Source of the DNA: a bacterium
GTDB taxonomy: Bacteria; Patescibacteria; Dojkabacteria; SC72
Length of the DNA: 22,254 nucleotides
Assembly: GCA_029553845.1 (NCBI GenBank)
Contig: JAKPKF010000280.1
Location: 1 to 22,254 of the forward strand
Direction of reading: 5' to 3'
Position numbers and translations under genes: made by a program. The notes below the pieces were generated by a model. The model made no database searches. It was not told the origin of the DNA and saw only the letters and a list, made by a program, of their open reading frames with translations. Below are positions 12,101-17,302 of this stretch, piece after piece (position 1 is the stretch's first letter; every line of letters starts with the position of its first letter).

Positions 12101-14540
12101 TATATCCTAATAAGGTTTCCTTCTTTATATCATGCTCTACGCCATTTTGGTCCTTTACCTTTATTGTACCATCTTCATTCTCCTTTATTATAGTAAGACG
12201 GGATATTTTTGCAGGAGCATCAATCCCTTCCTTTTCAAAATCTACAGGCTTTCCTGCAAAATATTCAGTACCTATCTCTAAATCCTTTTCTCCAGTTTTA
12301 GTTTTAACCTTAATTGTTTCTTTAGGAGGAACAGCAGAACCAATTGGAGTGATAGGAGCAGTTTCAGCCTTTACTTCATCATATTTCTTAGGATTTTTCT
12401 TTATATCATCATACTCTTGTAAGAATTTATTTCTACGAAGAGTCATTTCTGCTACATCATCAAGAGCCTGACCAATATCATCCCTCTTTGTTGTATCTTC
12501 AATCTTTGTTATAGCGTCTACAGCCTCATTGAACTTATCAACCTTACCAGCTATCAAATCAGCAACAACATCATCTATCTGTATTCCTTGAGCAACGAGT
12601 TTTGGTGTAAGGGTAGGAATCCTTTGATCATAATCAGCAATCTTTGAAGCAGCGTAAACAAGTTTGTCAATAACTACGGGAGAATATTTTGGCTTTCCCT
12701 TTTCATCCATTATCCCACCAAATCGAAGATTGAGGGATTGATAGAGAGATTTTACATTCTCAGCTGTCTGTTCAAACATATTAAGTCTATTCAGGAAAGC
12801 TTCCCTTGTATCTGTTTGCAATGCTTTACCTTCTGCCTGTAATTGAGCAAATCCTTCTTCCGTACTTGCTAATTGTCTATAATCAGCTATTTCAGATTTA
12901 ACTAAATCATATCTTCCATATTTAATCCTTGGAGTAAGATAGTTGGTAATATAATCATGTTCCAGATCTTTACTATCTATAATATTCCCATCAACTAAAG
13001 CACCTTCACGCTGTTGCTGTATGTAAGTACCTCTCTTGACAGCATCAAATGTATCTTGGGTGAAATTAGAAAGCCTATAATCATTAAACCTTTTTATTGC
13101 ATCTTGTGTGTATGCTGATTTAGCTCTATTCTCTCTGAATCTTCCAGGGCCCATCATTAATGATCCTGATAATCCACCGATAAGAACATTCTCCATTCCC
13201 TGATTAGTACCAAGAGTTTCTTCTACTCCTAGCATCATACTTTCCATAAAATCGGCAGGTTCTCCTTTGTACTTCTTATCGAAATAATCCTGTGTTCCTA
13301 TTGTAATGGCATACTGAGACCCTTCTTCAAATGCTTCAGAAGCAGAAAATGTATAGGGCCTTATTTTATTTAATGTATAAAGAAGTTTTCCTCCTCGTGT
13401 AGGAGCAAGAGCAAACTTTCCATCCTTCTCTACAATCTTTCCTATCTTTCTTGTAAGGTCATTTATAATACCTTTTTCTGAAGCATAAGAGGAACTGAGA
13501 ATTTTAGGAAGTTGAATATAACTTGTTGCAGCTAAAAGTCCTGCATTCAACATATATGAGAAGTTGCCAACATCTTCAGATCCTGCATTTATTTTTTCTA
13601 AATCAGTTCCTGTAGGAAGCATACCCCCATGACTGTCCTTATATTCCTGTATCTTATTTTGTCTGTATTCGTTAAGATTATGATAGGCTTCAAAGCTTGC
13701 TTCTCCAGAGACAGAAAGCCCTGATACAAGAGCCCTGCTTCCAGGATTCATCAGATTGAATTGACTGATGAACTTATTGGAGGCATTCAATATATTCCCA
13801 TATGAACTGGTTGCTTTCCCAGCAGCAGTCATAGCAGCCACATCAGCTTCAACCGCCGAGAACGCTTCACCGGCCTTACCCATTGCAAAAAGCTTTCCTG
13901 CCTTAGGAATCACACCTAACGCCCTGCTTAATGCTGTAATGCCGCCCATCCATGTCATTCCAGACAATATTGTACCAACTGAGAACCCCAAATTTTTTAC
14001 GATACCATCCCAAATGAAGTTGGCGCTGAACAATTTCTTAGGGGAATACCATTCTGCATCCCTCTCAGCCTGAGTATAGTAATTGGGAAGTATCCTATTA
14101 TCCAAGTCTTTGGTAACATTATCCACCCATCTGTTAAAATCGTTGTCATAGAAAGATGAAGCTTTCCCTGTCTTTTCCCATTGCACCAATCCATTTACTG
14201 CACCTACTGTACCTTGTAATAATGTAGTACCTGTAAGAGCTATACCCTTTCCTACAGCATTAACTATCTTGGCACCGGTAGTTTGTCTTTCAGCATATAT
14301 CTCCTCGTTATTCAACCAAGGATAAATCTCAGGGAATCTCCCCGACATATCCAATCCTACTGTAGGAACTGACTTGAAAACATCACCCTCCCTCTCAAAT
14401 CCAGAACTGAGAAGATGATTAAATTTTGTCATATAATCAACACCCTTGCTTACATCAGTCCTCGGAGAATATACGGAAGGAACTTTTCCTATTAAGTCAG
14501 CAGGGCTAACTGGTAAATTTACAGGTTTTACTTTTTCCAT
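171..14540 (-). CDS. Giant multidomain virion protein with crAss-like RNA polymerase, zincin-like, macro-like and SLOG-like domains (4,789 aa)
   Basis: The frame is uninterrupted for 4,789 codons from ATG (14540-14538) to TAA (173-171). In order it shows: hydrophobic Gly/Ala-rich segments (about 87-466); a small beta-rich part (about 770-890); a long coiled coil (about 895-1215); beta-rich sequence; Pro/Ala/Lys/Glu linkers near 1710-1741, 1829-1854 and 1957-1984; a zincin-like domain with H-E-V-F-E at 2058-2062; about 2,200 residues of crAss-type RNA polymerase with D-F-D-I-D at 3483-3487; and a C-terminal SLOG-half/macro-like/SLOG-half tail (4440-4789). In crAss-like phages the polymerase is packaged in the capsid, injected, and transcribes early genes in the host; that role is inferred here by family. 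Several of these modules may be separate adjacent large genes in other members, so this is probably a fusion. The start overlaps the previous stop as TAATG, pointing to translational coupling. The sequence before the start is A/G-rich without a clear Shine-Dalgarno site. Confidence 0.93.
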   Translation of the reverse strand: MEKVKPVNLPVSPADLIGKVPSVYSPRTDVSKGVDYMTKFNHLLSSGFEREGDVFKSVPTVGLDMSGRFPEIYPWLNNEEIYAERQTTGAKIVNAVGKGIALTGTTLLQGTVGAVNGLVQWEKTGKASSFYDNDFNRWVDNVTKDLDNRILPNYYTQAERDAEWYSPKKLFSANFIWDGIVKNLGFSVGTILSGMTWMGGITALSRALGVIPKAGKLFAMGKAGEAFSAVEADVAAMTAAGKATSSYGNILNASNKFISQFNLMNPGSRALVSGLSVSGEASFEAYHNLNEYRQNKIQEYKDSHGGMLPTGTDLEKINAGSEDVGNFSYMLNAGLLAATSYIQLPKILSSSYASEKGIINDLTRKIGKIVEKDGKFALAPTRGGKLLYTLNKIRPYTFSASEAFEEGSQYAITIGTQDYFDKKYKGEPADFMESMMLGVEETLGTNQGMENVLIGGLSGSLMMGPGRFRENRAKSAYTQDAIKRFNDYRLSNFTQDTFDAVKRGTYIQQQREGALVDGNIIDSKDLEHDYITNYLTPRIKYGRYDLVKSEIADYRQLASTEEGFAQLQAEGKALQTDTREAFLNRLNMFEQTAENVKSLYQSLNLRFGGIMDEKGKPKYSPVVIDKLVYAASKIADYDQRIPTLTPKLVAQGIQIDDVVADLIAGKVDKFNEAVDAITKIEDTTKRDDIGQALDDVAEMTLRRNKFLQEYDDIKKNPKKYDEVKAETAPITPIGSAVPPKETIKVKTKTGEKDLEIGTEYFAGKPVDFEKEGIDAPAKISRLTIIKENEDGTIKVKDQNGVEHDIKKETLLGYKVGKMSDTLKNKAARYFYHHMNEKFKYNFGKQYGGERVGRLIFEDGKFFFVYKNAKGEIERKQMFRSHFVAQEGFTEARLVRTGQYVETKEQKEAAEALKSAESLKEEQNMLAESRAQRISIISAIEKNLSKLITDKAKQISSKRQTLLNIEQDISDLYKTKESGKKKFEGRFGKILTVGKKTLAFLEGEKNNVEKEIEQLNNEVSDLQMNLSYFQDLSENISELPEDLKEMLDELKKQAEWLGDTIKGIEKSLSEVEGLHKGIVDAIKKTTNFLKKVINEHRADFADYELLRNDIKDTLSAISEGGDISASFAKLKDDIASYTLMMEDKDINEIISLELEDLQDVEDRLKALNEWYQEDKSRYNMLSTAIEKFQELYNNELRKKEEQKKIQKNKKLQKEFTDSFDDGVQTESDNKHIHEEISKKSDAHVVNSTSTNWENPPYQQRTDRFGVRWNSGDIKNPNLKLIHVTLNNLDKVPGLEKLIDFILPEDRRSDKYKAEEVIVGVIVQVDENGKNPVLVDEFGNPIQERNEKDELIDPLNHALFQVYPLGGLEAQYKDSNGQRVTGTMFRESTPEHVREELKKRYQTWRDSVLNQTEIFPVTFTPSFGFPEYVMTETGKTGKDGKPEKVVDINARTPVEESGLISPEMLGEKKVLEVATTNDKAVSGDMSIGVKPGRVVLKVPGKFVAKLNNRKLTEKEANTIYDVLLQITKNAVEEGSVGKGTKSERLFGWLKSVVYWGITHDAKTGQRKTGVNNIWFETVEEEGQFVSKLFISGDRQTSFEFTPSSLENNKVEIVNALKNIYNNVNAKLVNSESSVTASYFEITGIDENGNPVGRKWQNYQTYLLSNKIYEGGKVINRDNGDIPLVSRFRPLTGPEDFNRHAIYFTTDETVDDKVAAKPAGEVNAPPKKTEPKPAATPESAPEEIVLDGVKENTIHFNSFGGHDVKFKLDGKKFVETGEGFNITSIPQAFVDAVIADKKAKGEDFTKEQATNLIGNSVYKKIEPLLSRYKVPIEPSVKDETSPAKPEENAKETKQSQEGVDWSTATVSSLKKDLVEGKIEYISNDSEEEPGYFINFTYNQKEDETRERVVDVTEGFPETDIEVIEKGNYFNVDYIGDSKEFHESSTELDEIIQQVIDDNKKLLKQPIQEKKPEDITSKRASRPRSDKPDNIAFRLKILKEAERFEGENWTKIEEFIRKNFPNIPVYRVKNIMQASNGRQVWGMLQDASLYIYEHAEGGTIYHEVFEAVWKMMAGPKEKKVILKEFRNREGSYVDRFTGETIEYKNATDQQIKEEIAEEYRDYQHFGIAPDRSNGKSWISKLFHDIVNFIKTFFTGEQAVSNVQKLFDKIGNGYYAQYNPFESNLSFAKRGIIDVDDVAVLEGAELRVKGIPATQLHDIMQQMVYSTLTRLSKDNKSLFRVSDKLYREELYEALKSEIKNYVGYQLDVLDDAIAEGKTTAEKVSKKYNDLEDLYDKIDTTWDELFKKYEEKLLAYNIEFDENDEAILNDEDNSGRGEYQPSHKIDSFRKSPAAIKLLFATLAKTSDGVHHDPSSIGGVILMPPDQVYIQLLSKLHDAIDINDMFDKLRIMALGNLNYDALYKRLTKKSAKGSIDETSIDFSILEEHDLKLISAFWKTMKKQNADVLSVYILPGSDIVVSDSALNGAARQIKRTMINNIIDKIKNGTSYFKYESKTGKYSATTKVKNIKFDRANLGQYVEFLKELDIDFNVNDLKKKLTDNQRDVFRKAVEGMQISLSTLGPVYDKSGKPVMVDDKQVDNSITTISTKTLDIDGALMKLSTIKAILESPGLESTYFNINGERTQTFIGTNAISNFYDNLTKAKNISDLATTAYSFLLTDKFTMRRNEQGKLISSSVLLNRMFNLGPAGNGNRREGTVNLMHPVFVDGTIDEEKGKKKESSKLTHRQRMIQEIILNLDGVYSNLVPGDASLEHAVRMHYADSPFVNEDEYMNEEFLEIFKEYLISEIDLSRDDRRVVSGKNSRDLRFFKDILGEELNNKITSDDNLQFTAEELYEKNKTEINRAVKKFIEQDAKDTEDMLRGFSVIKESVEGLVADELPMFQDIENLTQAIIDKQLRMLSINYMIANIELHKLIYSDPFQYSQELKRTKSFDSPASPLMNTSRELRETMHRIFNRDYKDNKYAQTNFLRDHFRAITLADVYSNRDFIGYEDPYAETDGGGVITLKGNRLFGLLAGDWSDDNERQYKHDMEFERLVKTIKDKEKLKKALEAHEKNNPKVSSTYVPRKPIVRGSKANGRDYNDIVLHKFALPVSSFRILYKLNPESNALKLYNKMTEEDIDYAVYESGSKVGTEAVFSVYNENGEFNTAPFETQEMRDNINALQGISKIPFTIMAVQSEVPSKEGNKVTEGSQTRKIATMNFLEAGVPIDFDENNTDFNDRFTKWYDLTDREKLEQSELYKEIKHNQLILEEKINEGYRTILNRLGIKEEDGKYIIGDTDRMVKTLKEEILKREVNDNILDAFEGFKSGDTVIEATPAYQQIRNILYSIADKNVIRPKIKGGLKVQVPSSMIEANRIEAIKVKDKDGVERLVYASTELDFYSEAVDESGKKKINVCEIMVARWFDSDMSDDELLKYLNTTPEGQRLLLGVAFRIPTQNKNSIDAFRVKKFLPKEFGDSVVVPSAIVRKVGSDFDIDKLSIYLKNVYKDAKDRVKLLPYYGIGEVAKNKFKQLYLETVKEKASTATGKVLKQEEQRELFRDIAFGQAKDETIWKWSLLFKEWFADEILPDGSLPMDRIEEIFESRITKLNKSIDKLTDRDVQEIIAEETAEQWYKESLENEYIESLERLTLHPANFQHLTRPNSAKEMKDITKKINAKIGIKEKDYKSVGNMLSRSFMNTLRHSFVTGKYAIGIAATGQTSFGQRQRVVSFINDDFIEGDTINPIDKTWLGDGKIRFREYNKIKINGVLRPVLSMMKSANGKDFISNINSQFIDGYVDISNHPWIIELGATPNVLPTYLFLLSLGVSKESVAYFMKQPIINKYLRNLENRGYSWLFIDGMVKDLKEQYKPSESIDITEIPSENDLYEMLEYNSHPENMSDLQKAQQQFMLGEFLKYAKMAEHLFYVTQASNLDTANINDPYLISQKNFQLNRARNTIISALNDKKEIAPAVDVIINGSFVGNLRNTMLDLRDAFGDTILISDRTRVRGLMEKVLAPYFHLNSKDFLKIAQKAVGDLFDWAMQNDKKFNEKIAEILAGTDKVKSAAEQIIHYRDSIIGNKAKGIEGKPDHPLYNNIILRSLKQQSGNRKGANNNLYIEARDTKVYDQNMIIYGFEELRETLRAENNLALYGKLVRIAILQSGVSNSPIAFTNLLPYEDFKLIYNDALSALEDNPNLSDFNTLRVFERNNYNNEDVAMFARAKMKHYYTAFDVWGKWGDVNTFFDKKLQKEFKKNNVPKLINISRFTQEARHDFLVYTWETSISNKERIKRRKSGDKSHVHKVLMQKVYEEEGKPLIHYDQFKNKEGELVVIPKYVYKAINAWGDSYRAKEMYGRTEDTAMIGRISALDNGFDKVERKITEDGIERTVSGEVHDGIIVDIFKEYEGKQKSIEKGDNIIEDINDIQKDELLEDYSQRTGETLGETRATAIQFKESSGGYVNRTIENASADATIAIAVDFNSAGEKLTKSSVLNQNKKYIPIDANTLTVTKERVDKIVEQLNSIREYTPENITILKTNEVFVFGANTAGGHGGGTAGLAQRGSTSSNYTALPIGTKGKWSEYGVVDKLMQGTEGKSFGIVTKAASITGTSLKIGSKRSVPLSRVEESINKLIKTANQNPNLKFLVTKFGTNMAGFSEKEMKSLLENKELPNNIILPKEFEVRGITLNIAGNGIYTMKGKYTQQQVDDFTYKLLNKILNSPNLKNKIESIRTGGQTGFDEAGAKAGIKLGIPTIINAPKGWMFRNEKGQDISSEKSFKERFKSISRNAPEGLPETKRPNKECKG
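174..539 (-). other. Possible first half of a SLOG (YpsA/molybdenum-carrier-like) domain, C-terminal end of the giant protein (residues about 4668-4789)
   Basis: The core is IESIRTGGQTGFDEAGAKAG followed by IKLGIPTIINAPKGWMFRNE, residues from R4716 onward. The G-G-Q-T-G-x-D motif (4718-4724), then a helix and an L-G-I-P ... P-K-G-W strand-loop, is the hallmark of the nucleotide-binding N-terminal half of YpsA/molybdenum-carrier SLOG proteins. The protein stops about 40 residues later with NKECKG, before the expected R-T-x-x-N ... D-A-T half. That missing half appears about 270 residues upstream, on the other side of the macro-like domain. In SLOG families this site binds nucleotides or their derivatives; the ligand here is unknown. 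Confidence 0.65.
546..1016 (-). other. Macro-like phage domain in the giant protein (residues about 4509-4665)
   Basis: The domain opens with ILKTNEVFVFGANTAGGHGG and continues with GTAGLAQRG. It then shows SFGIVTKAAS, the PLSRVEESINKLIKTANQNP helix, and FLVTKFGTNMAGFSEKEM. These are landmarks of a small phage and bacterial family (pattern F-G-x-N-x-A-G-x-H-G-x-G ... I-x-T-K ... V-T-K-x-G-x-x-x-A-G) that I associate with the Acinetobacter A1S_2505-type proteins. The Gly-rich loop after a strand ending in N (N4532) resembles the ADP-ribose loop of macro domains. ADP-ribose or related nucleotide binding is inferred, not shown. It is fused near the end of the polymerase polyprotein. Confidence 0.6.
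1026..1223 (-). other. Possible second half of a SLOG (YpsA/molybdenum-carrier-like) domain (residues about 4440-4505)
   Basis: The segment GGYVNRTIENASADATIAIA, then a serine/glycine loop and LTKSS, then KKYIPIDANTLT and a terminal helix KIVEQLNSI, follows the pattern of the C-terminal half of YpsA/molybdenum-carrier-type SLOG proteins. There one expects R-T-x-x-N-x-x-x-(S/A)-D-A-T, a hydrophobic strand, a G-rich loop with L-T, a helix, and a strand ending in D. Key residues are R4449, T4450, N4453, D4457 and T4459. It lies before the macro-like domain, whereas the matching first half lies after it. Assignment is by eye and moderate. Confidence 0.5.
1281..7943 (-). other. crAss-like virion RNA polymerase region of the giant protein (residues about 2200-4420)
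   Basis: The catalytic Mg-binding motif is GSDFDIDK at residues 3481-3488, with the three aspartates D3483, D3485 and D3487. It is preceded by GVAFRIPTQNKNSIDAFRV and by VVVPSAIVRK, a context I recognise from crAss-like polymerases. Further landmarks are TDGGGVITLKGNRL (D3010), the GSKVG stretch (K3141) expected near the first double-psi beta-barrel, and FISNINSQFIDGYVDIS followed by HPWIIELGATPN near residue 3784. The family carries both double-psi barrels in one chain, as in the Cellulophaga phage phi14:2 enzyme, whose size (about 2,200 residues, from memory) matches this region. It needs no host sigma factor and transcribes early genes after injection, by family knowledge. The outer limits are approximate. 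Confidence 0.92.
7971..8588 (-). other. Zincin-like metallopeptidase domain in the giant protein (residues about 1985-2190)
   Basis: The core reads ASLYIYEHAEGGTIYHEVFE followed by AVWKMM, with H2058, E2059 and E2062. A further acidic helix, EEIAEEYRDY, lies about 50-60 residues downstream, where the third ligand of gluzincins usually sits. The layout (a strand, then a G-T-x-Y-H-E helix, then a distant E-rich helix) fits zinc peptidases of the zincin fold. The second histidine of HExxH is replaced by glutamate. Such domains may occur near the polymerase in crAss-like phages; their role is unproven. A possible job is processing the giant polyprotein or another virion or host protein. Whether it is catalytically active cannot be told from sequence. 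Confidence 0.6.
10896..11858 (-). other. Coiled-coil region of the giant protein (residues about 895-1215)
   Basis: About 320 residues dominated by Lys, Glu, Leu, Ile and Gln in heptad-like spacing, with almost no proline (for example KNLSKLITDKAKQISSKRQT, then NNVEKEIEQLNNEVSDLQMN). A run such as RKKEEQKKIQKNKKLQKEFT closes the region and gives a strongly basic end. This is expected to be long paired helices acting as a spacer or oligomerisation stalk between the N-terminal region and the catalytic part. No enzymatic motif is seen in it. Confidence 0.7.
13143..14282 (-). other. N-terminal hydrophobic region of the giant protein (residues 87-466)
   Basis: Four stretches rich in Gly, Ala, Leu, Ile and Met stand out: about residues 87-118 (includes KIVNAVGKGIALTGTTLLQG), 180-211 (GFSVGTILSGMTWMGGI), 326-349 (MLNAGLLAATSYIQL) and 449-466 (ENVLIGGLSGSLMMGPG). 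They are separated by polar helical sequence. They are long enough to be amphipathic or membrane-seeking helices but are not classic transmembrane segments. There is no signal peptide. By analogy with large ejected internal virion proteins such as T7 gp16, this region could help the protein leave the capsid or cross the envelope. That is inference only; a buried helical core is the simpler alternative. Confidence 0.45.
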
Positions 14541-17257
14541 TATTCTTCTTTTTTTCTCATCGCATCAATTATCTCATCAGTAAACACGGAAGGATAGACT
14601 TCGAGATTTCTATTATAAAGTCCTGTTGTTCTATCGTATAATGTTAAACGATCACTTGTATGTTTTGGGTCAGGAAATATCAGTTTATCTATCATGTTGC
14701 CTGTCTTGTCGTACAAGTAAATCTTCATATACACTATATTAGGATTGGCTTCGTTCACTTCATAGTCAGCACGTGCCTTGTAGTTCTTTAACCCCGTAAA
14801 ATCTGATTCCTTAAACCATGAGGTTTCAGGACTACCGGCGTCCCTAAGATTAGTACTTCCCGACAAATTAAGCATACTGATTATAGGAGACTTGTTTTCC
14901 GAAACAATGAGCGATGCTCCTGTAAGAGAAGTATATGCACCCTCGTCAATCTTAGTTCTGTATTCCTTTCCAGTTTTAGGACTACTTACTACAAGTTCAT
15001 AGTTACTGCCCGTGCCAGTAGGAATAGCATCAACTGAAACAGTTGCATCTGGGTCTGCCATAAATGCCTTCTGAGCATCTTTTAGTTGGTTCTTACGATT
15101 TAAGTCACCATCATAGACACGCATTAATGCACTTATCTCAGAATTAAAATCGTCCCTGTTCTCCTTAAACCTCTTTATAGGAATCTTTCGACCCTGAGGC
15201 AAATATCCATACTCCTGATATTTTTCAGACTCTATCTTACCGAGTTCTTTATATTCACTGTAATCTATCTCATTAAAAAGTCTGCCTACATCCAGATCAC
15301 CTATCCCAGTATATATCCCTGTATCTCTACCGATATCACCAGGACTAGTGTAAAGTTTATTTAGGATGTCGTCATAATCATCTCCAAACTTTTGCTTGAG
15401 CTTTGCCCTTTCAGCAGCCTGCTTCTCCCTTCTCGCATTACTTTTAAATATACCAGGAGCAGCATATGCAAAACTGAGTAGGTCTTCAGCACTAAGAAAC
15501 ACTTCTCTTCCTCTAGTAAACAGATTGCCTCCCACCCTAATAGTTTTACCTTTGATACCTGTAGACTTCAGTATTTCAGCATCGGATTTAAGATCGAGCC
15601 CTCTTGCAATACCTTCTGCCTGAGCTTCAGCCTTGACCTTTTCCATCTGCCGCTTCATTACTTCATTATCTTTCAATATCATTTCTCTCTCCTTTACCAA
15701 ATCGGTAAACTCTGGAAGAACATCACCTTTTTCAAGATACCTTGACGCTACTTTTGATATATAACTCTGAGGATCATCTCCTCCATCCTTAATTAACTGT
15801 TCCGATATCCTTGCCTCATATTGTTCAACTGATTCGTTTGGATTTCTTTTGTTTGTCTTTTTATATGAAGTTATCGCAAGTATCCTATCTAACTCATTTC
15901 CTCTTTCTACGCTAGCATTATATCTTTCTTCAAATACATCTTTAGCAGCAGTCGGCCCTCCTGTAAGAGGCAAGTCATAAAACTCTACCCCATTCTCCTC
16001 CTTTAGCTTGGCGGCCTCCATAAGCATTTTATGTTGAAATTCTCTTTCTTTTCTATCCTCTTCAATCTGCCATTGTGATACGGAAGTCTTATACCTGAGT
16101 ACTTCAAGATTGAATCTATTTTGATCCATAGTTACAGTATGCATTGGACTAACGGAGTACTTTATAGAGACATCCTGTGAAGACAGATTCTTTGCCATAG
16201 TGTGAAGATAATTGTTGGTATATAAACTAGCTCTCACAGCATCAGGATTTGTATCAGCTAATCTAATATTCTTATTCCTCGATGTCTCAAGTCTGGAGAG
16301 AGATTTATTGAAATACTCCAATTGCTTGTTTATAGAGTCTATTCTTTCTTTGTCTGCATCAGACTTGTTATTCTTTTCTGTTACATTCGTCAACTCTATC
16401 TGTAGAGCTCTTATCTTATCGTTATAGAAGTCAGACTGTTCCTCGAAGTTAGTATTGATTTCCTCCTTCAACATTTCAGGGGTATACGATGCCTTTGTGT
16501 ATTCCCCTTCTATTGCAAGTTGCTGATAGTCGGCAGGAGTTAATGAAGTTTCAAGAGCTGATAATATCTTGCCAGCATCCTTTCCCTTCAATACTTTCTC
16601 CACCATTATAGGATTCCATATAGGTTCCTTTCCTGTAACTTTCCCTGTTACAGGATCTTTTATATCCCTGTATAGAGTATTTCCAAGTTCATCTGTCTGA
16701 AATAATTGTTGAATGTCCTCTGAACTTATGCCTACCTGATCAGCTATGTCTTTAACTTTCTTCCATACATCGGTATAAGGAATATACGTGCCCTTAAAAC
16801 TGGTGCCAGCCTGGCCATCATTTAACCATGCATCAAGTTTTTTATTGAAGTTGAATTCATTGCTTGGATCAAGTTTACCTTCCTCCCTATCCTTGTCCAT
16901 GCGAGCCATTTCTCTTCTTGCTAATGCTGTAGAATTGACAGCAGTTTGTATACCCTCGTCGGAAGATATCCTTCCGATGTTTCTACCTATCGTATTGACA
17001 AGCTGATAATTAGAGAAGTCACCAGCAGCAACCGTTCTCAAGTTAGTGTCGAGCTCACTCAATTTTGACTTAAGGAGATTCTTATCCTCATCCTTCATTA
17101 AGTCAAGCCCCGCAACTCTGTCTATTGCAGACTGTATCTTTCTTATGCCCTCATCATAACGCCTTTGCTTCTCAACGCCAACAGCAAGCATTGCCTCTAC
17201 AGGAAGTTGCTGTACATAAGGTCTGAATTGTGTGGCTTGATCTGTCCAACTTGCCAT
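14540..17257 (-). CDS. Large helical virion protein of the crAss-like polymerase module (905 aa)
   Basis: The start is ATG at 17257, and its N-terminus (MASWTDQATQFRPYVQQLPV, then EAMLAVGVEKQRRYDEGI) is one I recognise from the large proteins beside the polymerase in crAss-like phages. So is the following AGLDLMKDEDKNLLKSKLSE with RTVAAGDFSNYQLVNTIGR. These proteins are thought to be packaged in the capsid with the polymerase. Residues 1-130 are helical, 262-330 form a probable coiled coil, 390-422 a charged helix, and about 660-905 are mixed and more beta-rich. No enzymatic motif, signal peptide or membrane segment is visible. The stop TAA shares one base with the ATG of the giant gene (TAATG). 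No clear Shine-Dalgarno precedes its start; the 45 bases upstream are almost all A and T. The exact role (cargo, scaffold or tail-barrel component) is not known to me. Confidence 0.85.
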   Translation of the reverse strand: MASWTDQATQFRPYVQQLPVEAMLAVGVEKQRRYDEGIRKIQSAIDRVAGLDLMKDEDKNLLKSKLSELDTNLRTVAAGDFSNYQLVNTIGRNIGRISSDEGIQTAVNSTALARREMARMDKDREEGKLDPSNEFNFNKKLDAWLNDGQAGTSFKGTYIPYTDVWKKVKDIADQVGISSEDIQQLFQTDELGNTLYRDIKDPVTGKVTGKEPIWNPIMVEKVLKGKDAGKILSALETSLTPADYQQLAIEGEYTKASYTPEMLKEEINTNFEEQSDFYNDKIRALQIELTNVTEKNNKSDADKERIDSINKQLEYFNKSLSRLETSRNKNIRLADTNPDAVRASLYTNNYLHTMAKNLSSQDVSIKYSVSPMHTVTMDQNRFNLEVLRYKTSVSQWQIEEDRKEREFQHKMLMEAAKLKEENGVEFYDLPLTGGPTAAKDVFEERYNASVERGNELDRILAITSYKKTNKRNPNESVEQYEARISEQLIKDGGDDPQSYISKVASRYLEKGDVLPEFTDLVKEREMILKDNEVMKRQMEKVKAEAQAEGIARGLDLKSDAEILKSTGIKGKTIRVGGNLFTRGREVFLSAEDLLSFAYAAPGIFKSNARREKQAAERAKLKQKFGDDYDDILNKLYTSPGDIGRDTGIYTGIGDLDVGRLFNEIDYSEYKELGKIESEKYQEYGYLPQGRKIPIKRFKENRDDFNSEISALMRVYDGDLNRKNQLKDAQKAFMADPDATVSVDAIPTGTGSNYELVVSSPKTGKEYRTKIDEGAYTSLTGASLIVSENKSPIISMLNLSGSTNLRDAGSPETSWFKESDFTGLKNYKARADYEVNEANPNIVYMKIYLYDKTGNMIDKLIFPDPKHTSDRLTLYDRTTGLYNRNLEVYPSVFTDEIIDAMRKKEE

Positions 17258-17302
17258 TGTGTATTATATTAATTTAACAAATATAATTAATAATAAGGAT
17301 AG
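17258..17302. other. 45-bp AT-rich intergenic gap between the 966-aa and 905-aa genes
   Basis: This is the only gap longer than a few bases between genes in the window. It is almost pure A/T with no stem-loop that would make a convincing terminator. On the minus strand it holds a TATATTTG that could be a Bacteroidota -7 element (listed separately). Confidence 0.8.
17278..17285 (-). promoter_or_regulatory. Candidate Bacteroidota-type -7 promoter element (TATATTTG)
   Basis: Read on the minus strand, 17285 to 17278 is TATATTTG, an exact fit to the Bacteroides -7 consensus TAnnTTTG. It lies about 20 bases before the ATG of the 905-residue protein, which would leave a leader of roughly 14 bases. 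No clean TTTG is seen at the -33 distance. In DNA this AT-rich the match could be chance. If real, it would let the 905-residue and giant genes be transcribed apart from the two genes upstream. Confidence 0.22.
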
